DNA from: Macrothele yani
Lineage: Eukaryota; Arthropoda; Arachnida; Araneae; Macrothelidae
NCBI GenBank assembly: GCA_039090855.1
Contig: CM076995.1
Location: forward strand, 119,610,270-119,674,269
Direction of reading: 5' to 3'
Length of the DNA: 64,000 nucleotides
Shown here one piece after another: positions 23,701 through 35,756 of the stretch. The notes below the pieces were generated by a model, which worked only from the letters and a program-made list of their open reading frames with translations, was not told the origin of the DNA and did not search any database. Every line of letters begins with the position of its first letter. The first letter of the stretch is position 1. Made by a program: the position numbers and the translations under genes.

Positions 23701-25131
23701 ACCAGTGTAAAACAAACAAAAAATTGGTCAAAAGTGCCATACTTTGGCATTACATGCTCAGTCAAAAATTAGTGTTTTGGAAAAGGTGGTTAGTGAAGTG
23801 AATTATTTTCCATTGTTTTTGAGTGCTTACCTAAAATATACTTTTATGAGAATTTGTGGATAAACTAAATCTAAAGACTGAAATATAAAAAGTTGCTATT
23901 TTGTGAATTTTTAACTAAATGTTTTCATTGGGAAGAAGGTTTGTTTATCCACAAAACATCTATAATTACTAGAACACTGTGCATTTCAAATTAACTTAAT
24001 GAAGTAACTAAATTTTTCTAGCCTGCCCCACATTACTAGTAGTCTAGCTACAGCCCTGACAATTCGCTTATAGCCTTAGAGTAACTGGTTGTTAGGTGGC
24101 TGTTTCTTAGAATTTTTGGCACAGGATCCAGGTTTTGATATAGAGTGACACATTCAAATAAAAAGCTGTTACAAAATGTGAAGGCTGTTTAGTAATTCAA
24201 TGAGATTTTGTGATGGGGCAAATTCAGATTAAATGCAAGGATTTATATATTTATTTATTTATTTTTTGAAGTATTTCACCAGTCATACCACTGTTTATGG
24301 TAAATATCATTCATTCAATATCATTTCACATCTGCATATCAACGAGTGGTATCAAAACTGGTGTATTGCATTTCCCAATAGGCCAACTATGCCCGAGCCT
24401 AAGACGGCAAATTTTAGTGGTAGTAAAAATTTATAATTTGTTAAGAGCCCATAAAATAATGAAAGAAAAATTTTAAATAAAAATAAAAATGAAAGCTACC
24501 ATTTTGTACAAAAGTTGCTGTATACAAGATTTTGTCTCCATATTCCTGTAATCCCCTTCCTCTTCAACTTGAGAAACCATATGCAAACATATGTTTATCT
24601 GTTTGGCTATGCTAAAAGAACTGAAATGAATAAGAACAGGTAGTGTGGGGAACGAGTGGGATATTAACACTGCTTTTTGGAGCCTGGTAAAAGTTCACTG
24701 GCTTAGATAAATGAACATCACTTTGGGCTTTAGAAAGAAACATTTGCAGGATGTTCAAGCAAAGCTATCCGATCTCCCCTCACAATGAATACAATGGGAA
24801 GCGACAGGGAAAGGTTGAATTTTAGCACCATCAGCTATTTCGTTTTTCTCCCACACCGACCTCAGTGAAGGTGACCCTTGACCACTTCGCTTTTCTGTGT
24901 ACAACTGCTTCATTGTAAGTTGCAGGCACCTCATAAAAATTCCAAAAAAAGTTAACAGGATGGGAAGAAATACTTGATTGGCTCATGCCCTGTTTACAGT
25001 GACAATCGCAACCCCCAAAGCTTCCGATACTGTTTTCTGATGGTTCTTCTAACTCCCACTGTTAATGTATTGAAGAGTTTGTTTACTGTAGGAGAAAAGG
25101 ATAATTTTCATTTCTCAAGACTAAGCAAACT
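20734..25131. other. No gene seen
   Basis: About 4.4 kb of AT-rich sequence. Small features only: AAGTTCCATACA repeated three times (21670-21740), a direct repeat GTGAGGTCAAAGCTG (22606-22640) and a G run near 22394. No motif-bearing frame was recognised. Confidence 0.5.
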
Positions 25132-25505
25132 ATGAGTTATGGAAGAAAAAGAGTGAGTGGAGCTCTCAGCTCAGCACAAAAAAAAAAAAAAAAAAAATAG
25201 TTACAGCTAAAAAATGTGAAAATTGCTGAATTACTAAAATGTCAAAAAATTGATAAACATTTCACTGTTAAATGTGTTGGATCAACTACAGCGATCAATG
25301 AAGAAACCACTTCAGTTGATGTTGATGTGTTAAGTGCTACAAAGAATGTACTTGAAGAATAAACTGATCGAAATGCACGTTCAATTTTAGATCATGATGT
25401 TAAAGCAGCCTGCTGACAGTACTTGTGTAATTGCTGATCCTGCAGAATGGGAGATAAATGAACATATCACTGATTCTTTACTTTCTCAAGGTATAAAATA
25501 AAATT
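25132..25505 (+). pseudogene. ZMYM1-type hAT transposase, N-terminal remnant
   Basis: ATG at 25132 opens MSYGRKRVSGALSSAQ, which matches the KRK-SGA start common in ZMYM1-like hAT proteins. Continuation is in other frames after an A run (25178-25197): KIAELLKCQKIDKHF, then DPAEWEINEHITDSLL. The DP--W spacing before the zinc-finger region fits the family. Core and C-terminal domains are absent. Confidence 0.5.
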
Positions 25506-26441
25506 TAAAGGGGAGTAGGGTGGAAATTTTTTCTAGTCTTAGGGGCAGCAAAACCCCACATCCATCTTTGAGTGGAAAGTTAGTGTTTCAACAGTACTTT
25601 ACATTTTTTTCTTAAACTCAGACCTGTCAGTATTTTGTTTATTCATAAGCTGCACTTTTCTGTGTCTAAAATGACAACAACAAGAACGGGTAAAAACTGC
25701 AGGATCAGACACTCCCAGCATTACAAAAATTTCACGGTGACACTCCAGCATTTACAAATATTTCACGTGGAAGCAAAGTCTGTCAGAAATCCATCTGTTT
25801 TTTGTAAAACCACACACATTGGTATAAAGCATTGATAGTCCTTTTACAGTCAGTTGTATTTACATACCATTGATAATTTACATTATGTATACAGACTATG
25901 TAAACATAAAAAATTTGTTACACCCCGGGTGTTGCACAATCAAAATGAAATAACATTTAAAGTGGTAACTTGCCGGATGATGGCCATGCTCAGGAGGTAG
26001 ACATTAGTTAGAATATGGGAATTAATTATTCCAGAATTCTTTATCGCCAAAGTCTTATTGAGGCGAGAGAATTTTTACTCGAAACTTATTAATCAATCAA
26101 AAGCAAATTTCTCTGACACTCAGAATGACTCATTCAACTTCAAGGGTTGGCACAAGAGAACAGACATGTTTAATCAATTAAAAAAACAATAAAAGATAAG
26201 ATAAAAAAAAAAGTGTCATTGTTCAATACACTTAAGAAATAAACCGTGAATGATTTCAGTATTTGTCTGTTTCATTGCTGACGCTGTTGCTCATAGTTTT
26301 AGCCTACAAACTGTCTAACTGCTGTTTGACTGCATAAAGGAATTCTTATTAAATTCGGTTTAACTAATCAGTCACGCAAGCTTAAGTCCTAGTGGAAGTC
26401 TGTGCTTTTTACTAGTAAAGTAGCCATGGCAATGAAAAACA
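25506..26441. other. No gene seen
   Basis: Unassigned AT-rich DNA, with no motif-bearing reading frame or repeat boundary. Confidence 0.5.
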
Positions 26442-26925
26442 GGCTACCCTGGTGGCTTTGGCTTGTAACATTCTTCCAAGATGGGCCTGGATTCAAATCC
26501 CGCTGAAGCATGGGTGTTTACATGACGATGATGGGCAAAACACGTAACAATATTAACAAATAAAGGTAACTTGATCACGCTAGTTACGTTAAATGAAAAC
26601 TTTTACAAAAAAGTTCGTAAGTTGAAGCTTTCGACCTTATCTTAGGTCTTCATCACGCCAATGGAGGAGTTAGTCCTCCATTGGCGTGATGAAGACCTAA
26701 GATAAGGTCGAAAGCTTCCAACTTACGAACTTTTTGTAAAAGTTTTCATTTAACGTAACTAGCGTGATCAAGTTACCTTTATGTGGTAGCATGGGTGTTG
26801 TATTTGTCTTACGACATGGGCTCTCTTCCTTCCCTGGAACCAGTGGCCCTAAATTAGGACAGGTGACTGCATATAGCCTATCGAGTTGCTCGCGGTGGTT
26901 GTTAAATCGCTAAATAAAAAATAGG
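26442..26925 (+). repeat. tRNA-derived SINE, family 1, split by a foldback element
   Basis: The head (26442-26518; ACCCTGGTGG, TTCAAATCCCGC) and body plus tail (26788-26925; GTGGCCCTAAATTAGGAC, GGTTGTTAAATCGC) are parts of one SINE. They are separated by a 269-bp inverted-repeat insertion. The word AGCATGGGTGTT is present on both sides as an apparent 12-bp target duplication. Confidence 0.88.
26519..26787. mobile_element. Foldback / inverted-repeat element, about 108-bp arms
   Basis: The arms at 26561-26668 and 26674-26781 are near-perfect reverse complements (two single-base indels) around a GTTAG loop. A 42-bp non-palindromic segment precedes the left arm. The element sits inside a SINE and is flanked by AGCATGGGTGTT at 26507-26518 and 26788-26799. 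It has no coding capacity. Confidence 0.85.
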
Positions 26926-28915
26926 GACTATACTTACAGTTTCTTCTGGCATGGTTCAATCCAATTTCTGTTATAGATCATTAGCACCAAATTTGCACTT
27001 GTACCTGCTTATTTAAATCATATGCTGGGCTTGATGCACTTGCATAGAACTGGGTTTTGCTGATCACGAGCACTTTCACCCCCACACAAAACACAAACAT
27101 GATGGTGGATGACATTTTTATTTCACAAGATACCACCCACATGATGCAGATGGGCTTGTTTCATGAAGATGAGCCCATGAGTTGAATCTCTGGCTCTTGC
27201 TGTGGAATAGCTGGCTGGTCTTTCTCTTTCCCTTCTACTCGAAAGGGGAAGGAGTGCCTCCCCTCTTCTCCTGAGACGAATTGCTGATGCTGATCTGAGC
27301 TGGGCTGTTTGCTCTAGTCTTCATTTGCCAACATATTTGAGCTTCGGATTGCTCTTTCAGTTCATCGTAATCCTGGATTGCTTTAGTTTTTGACAATCTG
27401 TTAACATCTCATAAGTGGTCTATTAGCATCTACATAAGCGGACATGCAAAGGAGTTGCCATCGATCTATGACTTTCTGAGAGGAATTGAGATTTCCCTTT
27501 ATAACACTGGGGCACCTGTTAGCCCCTGTTTCCAGCAAGGTATTTAATCTTATCATTTATTTTTCTTAGCCTCGAGAGGATGGTTTTGATCCTTTCCTTG
27601 TCTTGCTAGCCTTTCAAAGCCAGCTCAGATCTGCTGGCCCTCAAAAATTCAGCCAACAATGAATCCCCAAGCCACACTGCTTCTATCTAACCAGACCTCT
27701 TCCTCTTGCTCCTAGATCAAGACTACCTTGTTCTCTCTAACCCGCGTTTGAGGCCCACCACGTATTTATATACGTCAAAAGGTTTTTAGCACAGATATCA
27801 TATGCATGGGCCACCCATGACAAGTTTGGGATATTTATGTCCAATTCCTTTTAGTCAGAATCACATAAATTAACAACAAAATTACTTTGTCATGTCATTG
27901 GTGAATGGTTTGTTTTGGGCAGAGCTGAGTGTCAATGGCCTTCCTGTCCCACCACTATTTACATCGCCAAAAGAGAATAGCTTTCTCCTTAGGACTGATA
28001 GCCGCTGCCCACACCGTAACTGTGGGGGGTCCAAGAGGCTTTTAATGACCACTGTTTTTCTATTCTTGTCATGTAGATGCTCTGTCTCCCCACTTCTCAA
28101 GAGTAGTTTATTGCCTTAGAATACAGACTTGCATTTACCACAACCCTTTATGCTGACACTTTATCTCTTGTTTCCTTGGCTATCAACTAACTCTTTATTT
28201 TGATTTCCAAAATGTTCCAATTAATCCTCTTCATCAGTTTAGCACAATTCACAAATGCCCAATTTACATAATTAATTTGGCCTATTAACTTTATCTGTTT
28301 ATGTAGCTGACTTGAAAGCTTCATGTTAAGGCTAATTAATTAAACAACCTCCAAAAGTATGCATCAGTATTTTTCAAAGTATCTCTAAATCTTACCCAGA
28401 AAAAGAGTTATTTTATTTGCAGAAATTATGTTTAGACATGATTTTCATGAATGCAAGTAAAACAGTACAGTTAGTGATTTGTAGCATTGCTGTGTCAAAC
28501 ATTATGTGAAACTTATACTAGTATTCACACATGTTTTTTTCATTCTGAACAGAGCAACCACTCAGCAGGATGAAAGTCTGCTATGGTTTTGAAGATTGGC
28601 AGAATATTATCAATAAATACAAATAATTAGCAGTGAAAACTTTGTGAAAATCAAATTAGTACCTGAAAATGAATTGAGATATATGGTATTCTCATGTGCA
28701 CATAAGAATTACAGGCTGAACCTGTAGCTATTTGTATATGTGTAACAGCATCATGTCATGTTCTTTTCACTGCTTAATCAGGTTGTATAAGGGGGAAAGA
28801 ATATGTCCACAAGTGTCTTACAGCTTCTGACCATGATCTCCCATTTAATTAGCTGGCTGGTTTACTGGAAGGTCGCATTTGCCGTACTGGCACTATATTA
28901 GCTTTTGTAATTTGT
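26926..28915. other. No gene seen
   Basis: About 2 kb. The portion 27170-28110 is less AT-rich than its surroundings and might be old transposon sequence, but I see no motif that identifies it. Confidence 0.45.
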
Positions 28916-29555
28916 CTACCCTGGTGACACAGCGGCACTAGCTTCTAATCATTCGTCCGAGATGAGTCTGGGTTTGAATCCCGGTGAAGCATGGATATTG
29001 TATTTGTCTTACAGCCGGGGCGAATTTCCCACTAGGCGCACTAGGCATGCACCTAGGGCCCCAGAGCGTGAGGGGCCCCAAAAATGTATAATTGGATTGC
29101 CAGTTTTATTTTGCTTTTGACGGACCGAAATAAATAAATCCTTAAAGTGACCACTGTATTGTCAATTAATAATTTATTTTCTCATTTTAAATTTTCAAAT
29201 TGTTATCGTTGTACTTGTTTTGAAAGAAACTGTTAAAATAATCTAGTCTTCCTTTTAGTGGTAGGTGAAACAAGAATTGACGCTTCCCACACTTTTTATT
29301 GCTTAAGGCGAATACTTAGCTGGCTGTGATATAAATTACTGGAAACACAACTGTGTTGGAACTTTTTACCTGTCTTTCCTGAGCTGCGATGAAGAGTGCT
29401 TGTAGAAACTGTCCTGATGATCCGGGGTGTTTGCTGTTTACTACCTTTTCTCTCTGGAGTAGTATAATCAAGTTCTTCCTTAGCCCTAATCTTCCTACAC
29501 CACCCTAAACCAAAGTAGCTAATACAATCTTCACTAAAAAGAAAGAAAGAAGAAC

Positions 29556-31564
29556 AAACAAGTTAGTAAAATCATGCAATGCGTTGATTATAATACGCTT
29601 TCCAACATACCAGAAATCATTACTCAAATTATCACTCAAGTAATGAGGATAATGGCTGTGGAATAAATCTCGGTACTGTGCCCTGACCTTTGATCCCATT
29701 TCGATGATATTCAACAGAACTGGTTCAGTATATCTCCGAAATAACATGATAAAGTTTTGTCACAATCAAAGCATTTTTATGTAAGTTATGATGCATAAGG
29801 GCTATGGAATCGATCCTGCTCCTGTGTCCTAACCTGTGACCCCATTTCGCTCATTTTCAATAGGATTCGTCCCTGGGCAGGCTCCTACAACATACTAACA
29901 TTTCATCCAAATCGAAGAATTTTTACGTAAGTTATGATGCATAATGGCGATGGAAGTGATTCCGCTCCTATGTCCTGACCTTTGACCCCATTTCGCCCAT
30001 TTTCAATAGGGTTTGTCTCCAGGTGGTACTCTACCAGATACTAAAATTTAATCGGAACTGAACCTTTTTTACGTTAGTTGTGACGCATAAAAGCAGTGGA
30101 ATGGATCCCGCTCCTATGTCCTAACCTTTGATCCCATTTCGTTCACTTTCGATAGGGTTCCTTCTCAGGTCTTCCCCTTCCACACACTAAAATTTCATCG
30201 AAATCGAACGATTTTTACGGGAGTTACCGTGTGGACGGACATACGCACACAACGCGTGATGTAATGAGGCAGATGGGAATCGCGACCATCTGCTTGCAAG
30301 AGTGTGACATCATTAAACTTAAATAGGATCCACACACAACGCGTGACGTAATCAGACAGATGGCACGACCGCGCGCCAACATATCAACATATCAATCGCA
30401 AGATTGTCACGTCATAAGATTTCTAAGCATGGATAACATCAATGGGACGATGCCAAGACACTAAAAATGTGTTAATTCGGGGTGGTTATTTAACGCACTA
30501 AACGAATTTTCTTAAAGTCGAAATCAAGCTAAATCGATTTCTAGTACCAGAAAATGGTAGGTTAACGACTTTCATCAAATCCTTAGAGCCGTTTTCAAAA
30601 TAAAATTTACATACATACAAGAATTGCTCCTTTTAAGGTGGACATCAAGTAATTTTGCTTCCTATACTTCCAATGGAAAAAGTCTGTACACATTTTCTTC
30701 ACAATTAATGCATTCCCAAGGATGAAAATTTGAACATTGATTAAAATAGCTTTATTTTATGACTTAGAATACTTAATATTTTCTAAAACATAACCATAAC
30801 TATGAAATCCAACATTTGTTTGTCTACTGACGTCATCAAAGTACAGGTCACGCCATCTTTTTTCTGGTTCCAACACCACCAAAGGAAAAGTTATTGATTT
30901 TTTATATAATTATGGTTAGGTTTTAGGAAAAATTAAGTATTCCAAGTTATAATATGAAGTTATTTTAATCGATGTTCAAATTTTCATCCTTGGGAACACA
31001 ATAATTGTGAAGGAAATGTGTACAAGTTTTTTCAGTATAGGAAGCAAAATTACTTGACGTCCACCTTAATAGTATGGGATAAGGGCGATGGAATGGATCC
31101 TTTGACCCCATTTTGTCCATTTTCAATAGGGTTCGTCCCCAGGTGGTCCCCTACCAAATACTAAAATTTCCTCGAAATCGAACCATTTTTATGCACGTTA
31201 TGACGCATAAGGGCAATGGAATGCATCCCGCTCCCATATCCTGACCTTTGACCCCACTTCACCCATTTTCAATAGGGTTCATTCCCAGGTGGTCCCCTAC
31301 AATATCCTAAAGTTTTATCGACATCAAACCATATTTACGCAAGTTATGACACGTAAGGGCAATGGAATAGATTCCGCTCCTATGCCGTGACCTTTGACCC
31401 CATTTCGTTCATTTTCAATAGGGTTCGTCCCCAGGTGGTCCCCTACCACATAATAAAATTTCATCAAAATCGAACCATTTTTACGTGAGTTATCGTGCCG
31501 ACAGACGGACGGACAAAGCTGGAGCATATACGCTTGTTCAACCTACGGTTGGAAAGCGTAAAAA
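29556..31564. repeat. 146-bp-period tandem element, copy B, interrupted
   Basis: The 5' block AAACAAGTTAGTAAAATCAT and TACGCTTTCCAACATACC match copy A. The unit marker (AAGTTATGAYGCATAAGGGC or its variant) recurs at about 29781, 29927, 30073 and 30219, and again at 31193, 31339 and 31485, giving a period of 146 bp throughout. The 3' end has GAGTTATCGTG, GACAGACGGACGGAC and the hairpin TACGCTTGTTCAACC-TAC-GGTTGGAAAGCGTA. Between 30245 and about 31080 unrelated sequence is inserted, which itself holds a TTAA-flanked MITE. Confidence 0.75.
30637..31065. mobile_element. MITE with about 170-bp terminal inverted repeats, TTAA target duplication
   Basis: GGTGGACATCAAGTAATTTT at the left faces its near-perfect complement at the right (GACGTCCACC end), and the similarity extends about 170 bp inward. 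TTAA lies immediately outside both ends (30633-30636, 31066-31069), as for piggyBac-type elements. There is no coding sequence. The interior centre includes TGACGTCA. Confidence 0.8.
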
Positions 31565-31570
31565 AGAAAA

Positions 31571-32965
31571 TGAAGCACCCAGAAAGAATCATCCAATCAA
31601 GATGAAAATTGGCATGTGTAATGTACATGTACCGGAGAGAAGATGATTGCAATTCCACAGCAGTTGGGCCATTTATCCGGATAAAACAGTTACATGAGAA
31701 GAAGTCAGTAAGTTGTAGCGCCACCTCTTGCTCAGATACAAGCAGAAACCCTGCGTGGCAGAGACACAAACAGTTTTCGGATACTGTTCTGAGGTATGGA
31801 ATGCCAGATGGTGTCCAAATTGTGTCCCAATTCGCCGACATTCCGGGATGGGTGTAGGTGGGGTCCCATCATGTTTGATCGGTGAGAAATCAGGTGATCG
31901 GCCTGGCCTAGAAGGGTGTCAACATTACAGAAACAGGCCCGGGAGAGCTGTGTCGTGTGTGGCCGGGTATTATCTTGTTGCAAAATTACTCAGTGATGTG
32001 CTACAGGAAGGGTAACACAACAGGTCGTAGAATGCGTCGACGTACCTTTGAGCCGTGAGGGTAGTACGGAGGACTTCGAAGGGTGTCCAGCTATCGTAGG
32101 ACATAGCTTCCTAGACAGTCAAATCGGGTGTCCGAGCCCTGTGCCGTTGCATGGTAAAAGCAGGATCCGTGCGCTGGTCGGCTCGTCTCCAGACACGCAT
32201 GCGCTGGTCATCGGCACTAAGTGCAAACCGTGACTCATCACTGAAGACAACATGACACCACTGGACATTATCTCTCGTCGATCGGGTCCGACACCACGGC
32301 AACTGGTGCCTGTGATGCTCAGCTGCGAAGTGGCCTCCTCGAATGTAATCCCTGTGCCGCAACCCATCTGGCAACGGTCCAAATGGCCGCTTCCATACCT
32401 GTGGACGACGTAACGTGGCCACGGATTCTTGAGAGCGACGAATTCGGTTCTGTTCGTGTGGCTCTCACAATCGCTCGATGTTCGCGTTCTGTCGTTGCCC
32501 TCAGCTGTCCACTGCCCTTGTGCTGCTGGATTGTGGTGCCCTGTTCAACCCATTGGCGCCAACATCGTCCGATTACTGTGTCGCTCTGATCCAAATGCCT
32601 GACCATACGGCGACTTCACCAACCGGCTTCTCTCAACCCAATTATATATCGTTTCGCAAACCCGCTCGACTTCTCGTGGTGCACACAGATCTGGCATTGT
32701 GGCGTCCTGACAGTCTGGAGGTTAATGTACCAGTAATTCGCTGTCACAATTGTCCGGTACATCGATGTATTCTACGACCTGTTGTGTCACCCTTTGCTCT
32801 TGATATACCCTTCTCGATGCGGTTCCCATGCGCTGTTGCGGGCCGCATTTAGTCATTGGTCGTTATTTTTTAATTAATCATTTGCGTATTTGGCCCTGAG
32901 GTACTTGCATGCAGAGTTTCATTAGGATCAAAGGACTTTCTCAGGTGGTTTCATTCTCTCCTTTT
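31571..32965 (-). mobile_element. Tc1-like transposon, diverged ends
   Basis: The left end (AAATGAAGCACCCAGAAAG) and the right end (reverse complement GAATGAAACCACCTGAGAAAG) are diverged inverted repeats around a minus-strand transposase. The boundaries are approximate. It is nested in the hAT element and directly adjoins the 3' hairpin of array copy B. Confidence 0.75.
31732..32606 (-). pseudogene. Tc1-like transposase, degenerate
   Basis: Readable blocks: the N-terminal DNA-binding part VIGRCWRQWVEQGT and QHKGSGQLRATTER (from 32606), HVVFSDESRFALSADDQRMR (first catalytic Asp) and MQQDNTRPHTTQLSR (second Asp), followed by LPRRVSACI near the C-terminus at about 31740. The region expected to hold the third acidic residue reads as noisy sequence (HHRSN...). 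Several frameshifts are present. Confidence 0.8.
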
Positions 32966-33212
32966 TTTTTCTTTTTTTTTCCCCACAAACGGTGTGTGCT
33001 TATAGGCTGCAAAATAAAGAAATTCGAAAAGTGTTGCACTGTTTATCTTTTTCTTATTGAATAGTGTTAAACTAAATTTGTATTGTATTGCAATAGCATT
33101 TTCTTATTGCTTTCTCCTCCCCTAGTTTAATACCAATAATTATCAAATATTCTCACCTTTTCTATTCCTTAAATTGACAACAAATTAACATTTGAAAAAG
33201 CAATTAAAGTTT

Positions 33213-33433
33213 GTTTTTGTTTTTTATTGAAGGTTCGACAAACACCGTGAGCAACTCAATGGGCTGTAAGCAGTCGACCATCCCAAATTTGGGGTCACTT
33301 GTTCCAGGGAAGGGAGAGAGCCAGTGCCGTAAGACAAACACAACATCCATGCCTCATTGGGATCGGAACCTGGACCCATCTCGGACGAATGGTCATAAGC
33401 CAGCGCTTAGACCACTCCTCCACCTGGGCGGCC
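33213..33433 (-). repeat. tRNA-derived SINE, family 1, with target duplication
   Basis: Minus-strand copy with T-rich start, CACCGTGAGCAACTCAATGG, the body, and the head ending in CACCTGGGCGGCC. It is flanked by AATTAAAGTTT (33202-33212) and AATAAAAGTTT (33434-33444), an 11-bp duplication with one mismatch. Confidence 0.9.
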
Positions 33434-33444
33434 AATAAAAGTTT

Positions 33445-34800
33445 CAATGATACTCTTACTCAAAAAACTGTGGTTCCTACTTTTCTATTTTCAAGCTGGA
33501 TCTTTTGCACTTAATCCTTATGTTTCTGTTTCTCATAACTGTGGTTGGAGGTATAGAGAAAATCCTATGCATCTTTTTGACATAACAAAAAAAAAAATGC
33601 AGACGTCAATTTTCTGATAAAAGTAACAAAAAAATGCAGACAATTTTCTGATAAAAGTAATAAGGGAAAATGTTTTCAAGAAACTCTTCACACTCTCGCT
33701 TATTTGCACTGACTGATGAAATTCTTACTGTCCAACTTATTTGGTACATGACATATTTGCCTATGCCATGGACGGCTGAATCTCTTCGATTTAGAGAATC
33801 GTTCGCCACAAGAAAACTCCTCCACGAAAAGTTATCCACCCTTTTTAAGCGAAGTACTGTGCACAAATTTAAATTTACCCGTGTTTTGTAACGTGGAAGA
33901 CTTCTACGGTTGCCAGTGTCTTCAAATATTTTATTTTTGCTGGATACCATGCTCGTTGCCTACTATTTTGACTAATTTGCTCATAACGTACAAACAAGGT
34001 GATTTTCTAAAGCTGAAGCAATAAAGAGGGCATGTTTTGTAATTGAAACTTATTCCAGTTTCATGACAATTTATACGAAATGTATTGATAAATTTAGCGA
34101 AACTCCATTTCCAGCGCCTTTAGCATTAAATTTGCCAAGTAACTATAGTAACCGAAGATGTACTAATGTAGCCAGTTTTGCCAAACGTATCAAACTCAAA
34201 AAGAAATTTTGCCGTAACCGAAATTGTCTCTCGTAGCGTAAAGCTGAAATTTATTAAATTTCCAATTCCAGAACTAGAGGGAAATTTATAAACTGGTAGT
34301 GAAATTTAAAATGGCCAAAATTTAATGAAATTTTATGTCGTATCATTCGTAAAAATAAGTTTTGAAGAATCTGTGAAAACCACATTTATTGTCCTTCAGT
34401 ACCTCCAGCAATTAATGAACTGATTCAAAAATTTAAGTATTTGAGAACGAACTGTTAAGCCTAATCTGATAGGCACAAAAATATTTCTTCACAAGAGAAC
34501 TTTAATTTCTTGAATGTTCGGCTTTGACAGCCCTTAGTCGTAAATTCATAAAGAATATGGGATATTTAAAGTGCCAAACTGAGTGCTCTTTGATTTCCTA
34601 TTAGCTGCAAAAATAAATTTTGAAATATCTGTAAAAACAAAAAGTTCGATGTGCGTGAACAGTCAAACTGATTACATTAGCACTGTTTCTGACAAAACGT
34701 CCTAATAATTTATGATAGAATCGCATTTCAAAAAGCGCAAAAACATTTTTCTTGACTTTACTTTTTTTTTTATTTGTTAATCTGACGGATGAAAATTTCT
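33445..34800. other. Interior of hAT element 29016-34878; no gene seen
   Basis: AT-rich sequence between the SINE and the right end of the hAT element. No transposase motif was found on either strand. Confidence 0.5.
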
Positions 34801-35756
34801 GAGGTGATAAGAAGGGGAAAGGAGGGGCCCCAGAATCGTTTAGCACCTAGGGCCCCAAAATATCTAAATTTGCCTCTGCTTACAGCACTGGCTTTCTTCC
34901 TTCCTTGGAACCAGTGACCCTAAAGAAATTAGGGTTGGGAAACTGCTTATAGCCCATCAAGTTGCTCACAGTGATCATTAAACTTCCAATAAAAAAAAAA
35001 AAATGGCTTGTTCTTGTAAAGGCCTTACATAATAAAACCTCCAAAACCAAAACCAAAAGACCTCAGTGGATGAAATATATGTGCATGTCATATAACATAT
35101 ATGTACTGCAGGATGTATGTCTGTCTTCAAAAAGCAGTCAGAAGATTTTTCAGTTGTATTCTTGCTCACTGTGCTATTTTTATTGCTCTTCAATATAAAT
35201 TAAAATTGCTTTTAAAAGAAAACCAAATATTGTAGGAAATAGGAAGAATACAATTTACACATGCACCAAATAAATGTTGGTTTAATGTTATGACACTAGT
35301 TACATAAGAAGTTTTACATAATTAGCATGATAACATTCAACCTACATATATTGTACGAAAGCCAATGTATGTTATTACATACTTTACTTATATTTTGAAT
35401 AATATGAGTTTAGCATTTTTTTATTAATGTACAAATAAGTAATTTTTCTATTGTAGCCCTCATAAACTGATGACTGCTTACAATATCTACTCATTCACTT
35501 TTGAGTTTACTAATATGTATTTTCTCTCTTTTTTCAGTCTATCCCCCATCCAGGTCTAATAAATGTTCTAATACTTCTGCATTTTGTTTGGTAGTAGTAA
35601 TTGGCTTTACTCCTAGCTTGCAGGGCTACCACAATAATGATATTGTTTAAAACACAGATGGCTCTTCAATTGCTAAAACAGAAGGTACTAGATACGGATG
35701 TAAATCAAGCTGTTCTTTCCGTGTAACATAACTAGAGAACTTTAAAAATTTAATCG

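Larger units (their letters stand above)
29016..34878. mobile_element. hAT-type element, non-autonomous, inserted in a SINE
   Basis: The left end CGGGGCGAATTTCC and the right end (reverse complement CAGAGGCAAATTTAG) are related hAT tips. Subterminal GCACCTAGGGCCCCA on the left and GCACCTAGGGCCCCAAAA read on the right form longer internal inverted repeats. The flanking 8-bp duplication CTTACAGC is perfect. No transposase was found. The interior carries a 146-bp-period array (with a nested MITE), a Tc1 element and a SINE. Confidence 0.85.
28916..35003 (+). repeat. tRNA-derived SINE, family 1, split by a 5.86-kb hAT element
   Basis: The head (28916-29015; CTACCCTGGTGACACAG, GTTTGAATCCCGG) is interrupted exactly at CTTACAGC. 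It resumes at 34879 with CTTACAGCACTGGC, the body ACCAGTGACCC and the tail CATTAAACTTCCAAT followed by an A run. The 8-bp CTTACAGC is the target duplication of the inserted hAT. Confidence 0.9.

Noticed and set aside
27170..28110. Possible LTR or gag region
   Set aside because: Composition differs slightly from the flanks, but no LTR ends, primer-binding site or protein motif could be identified.
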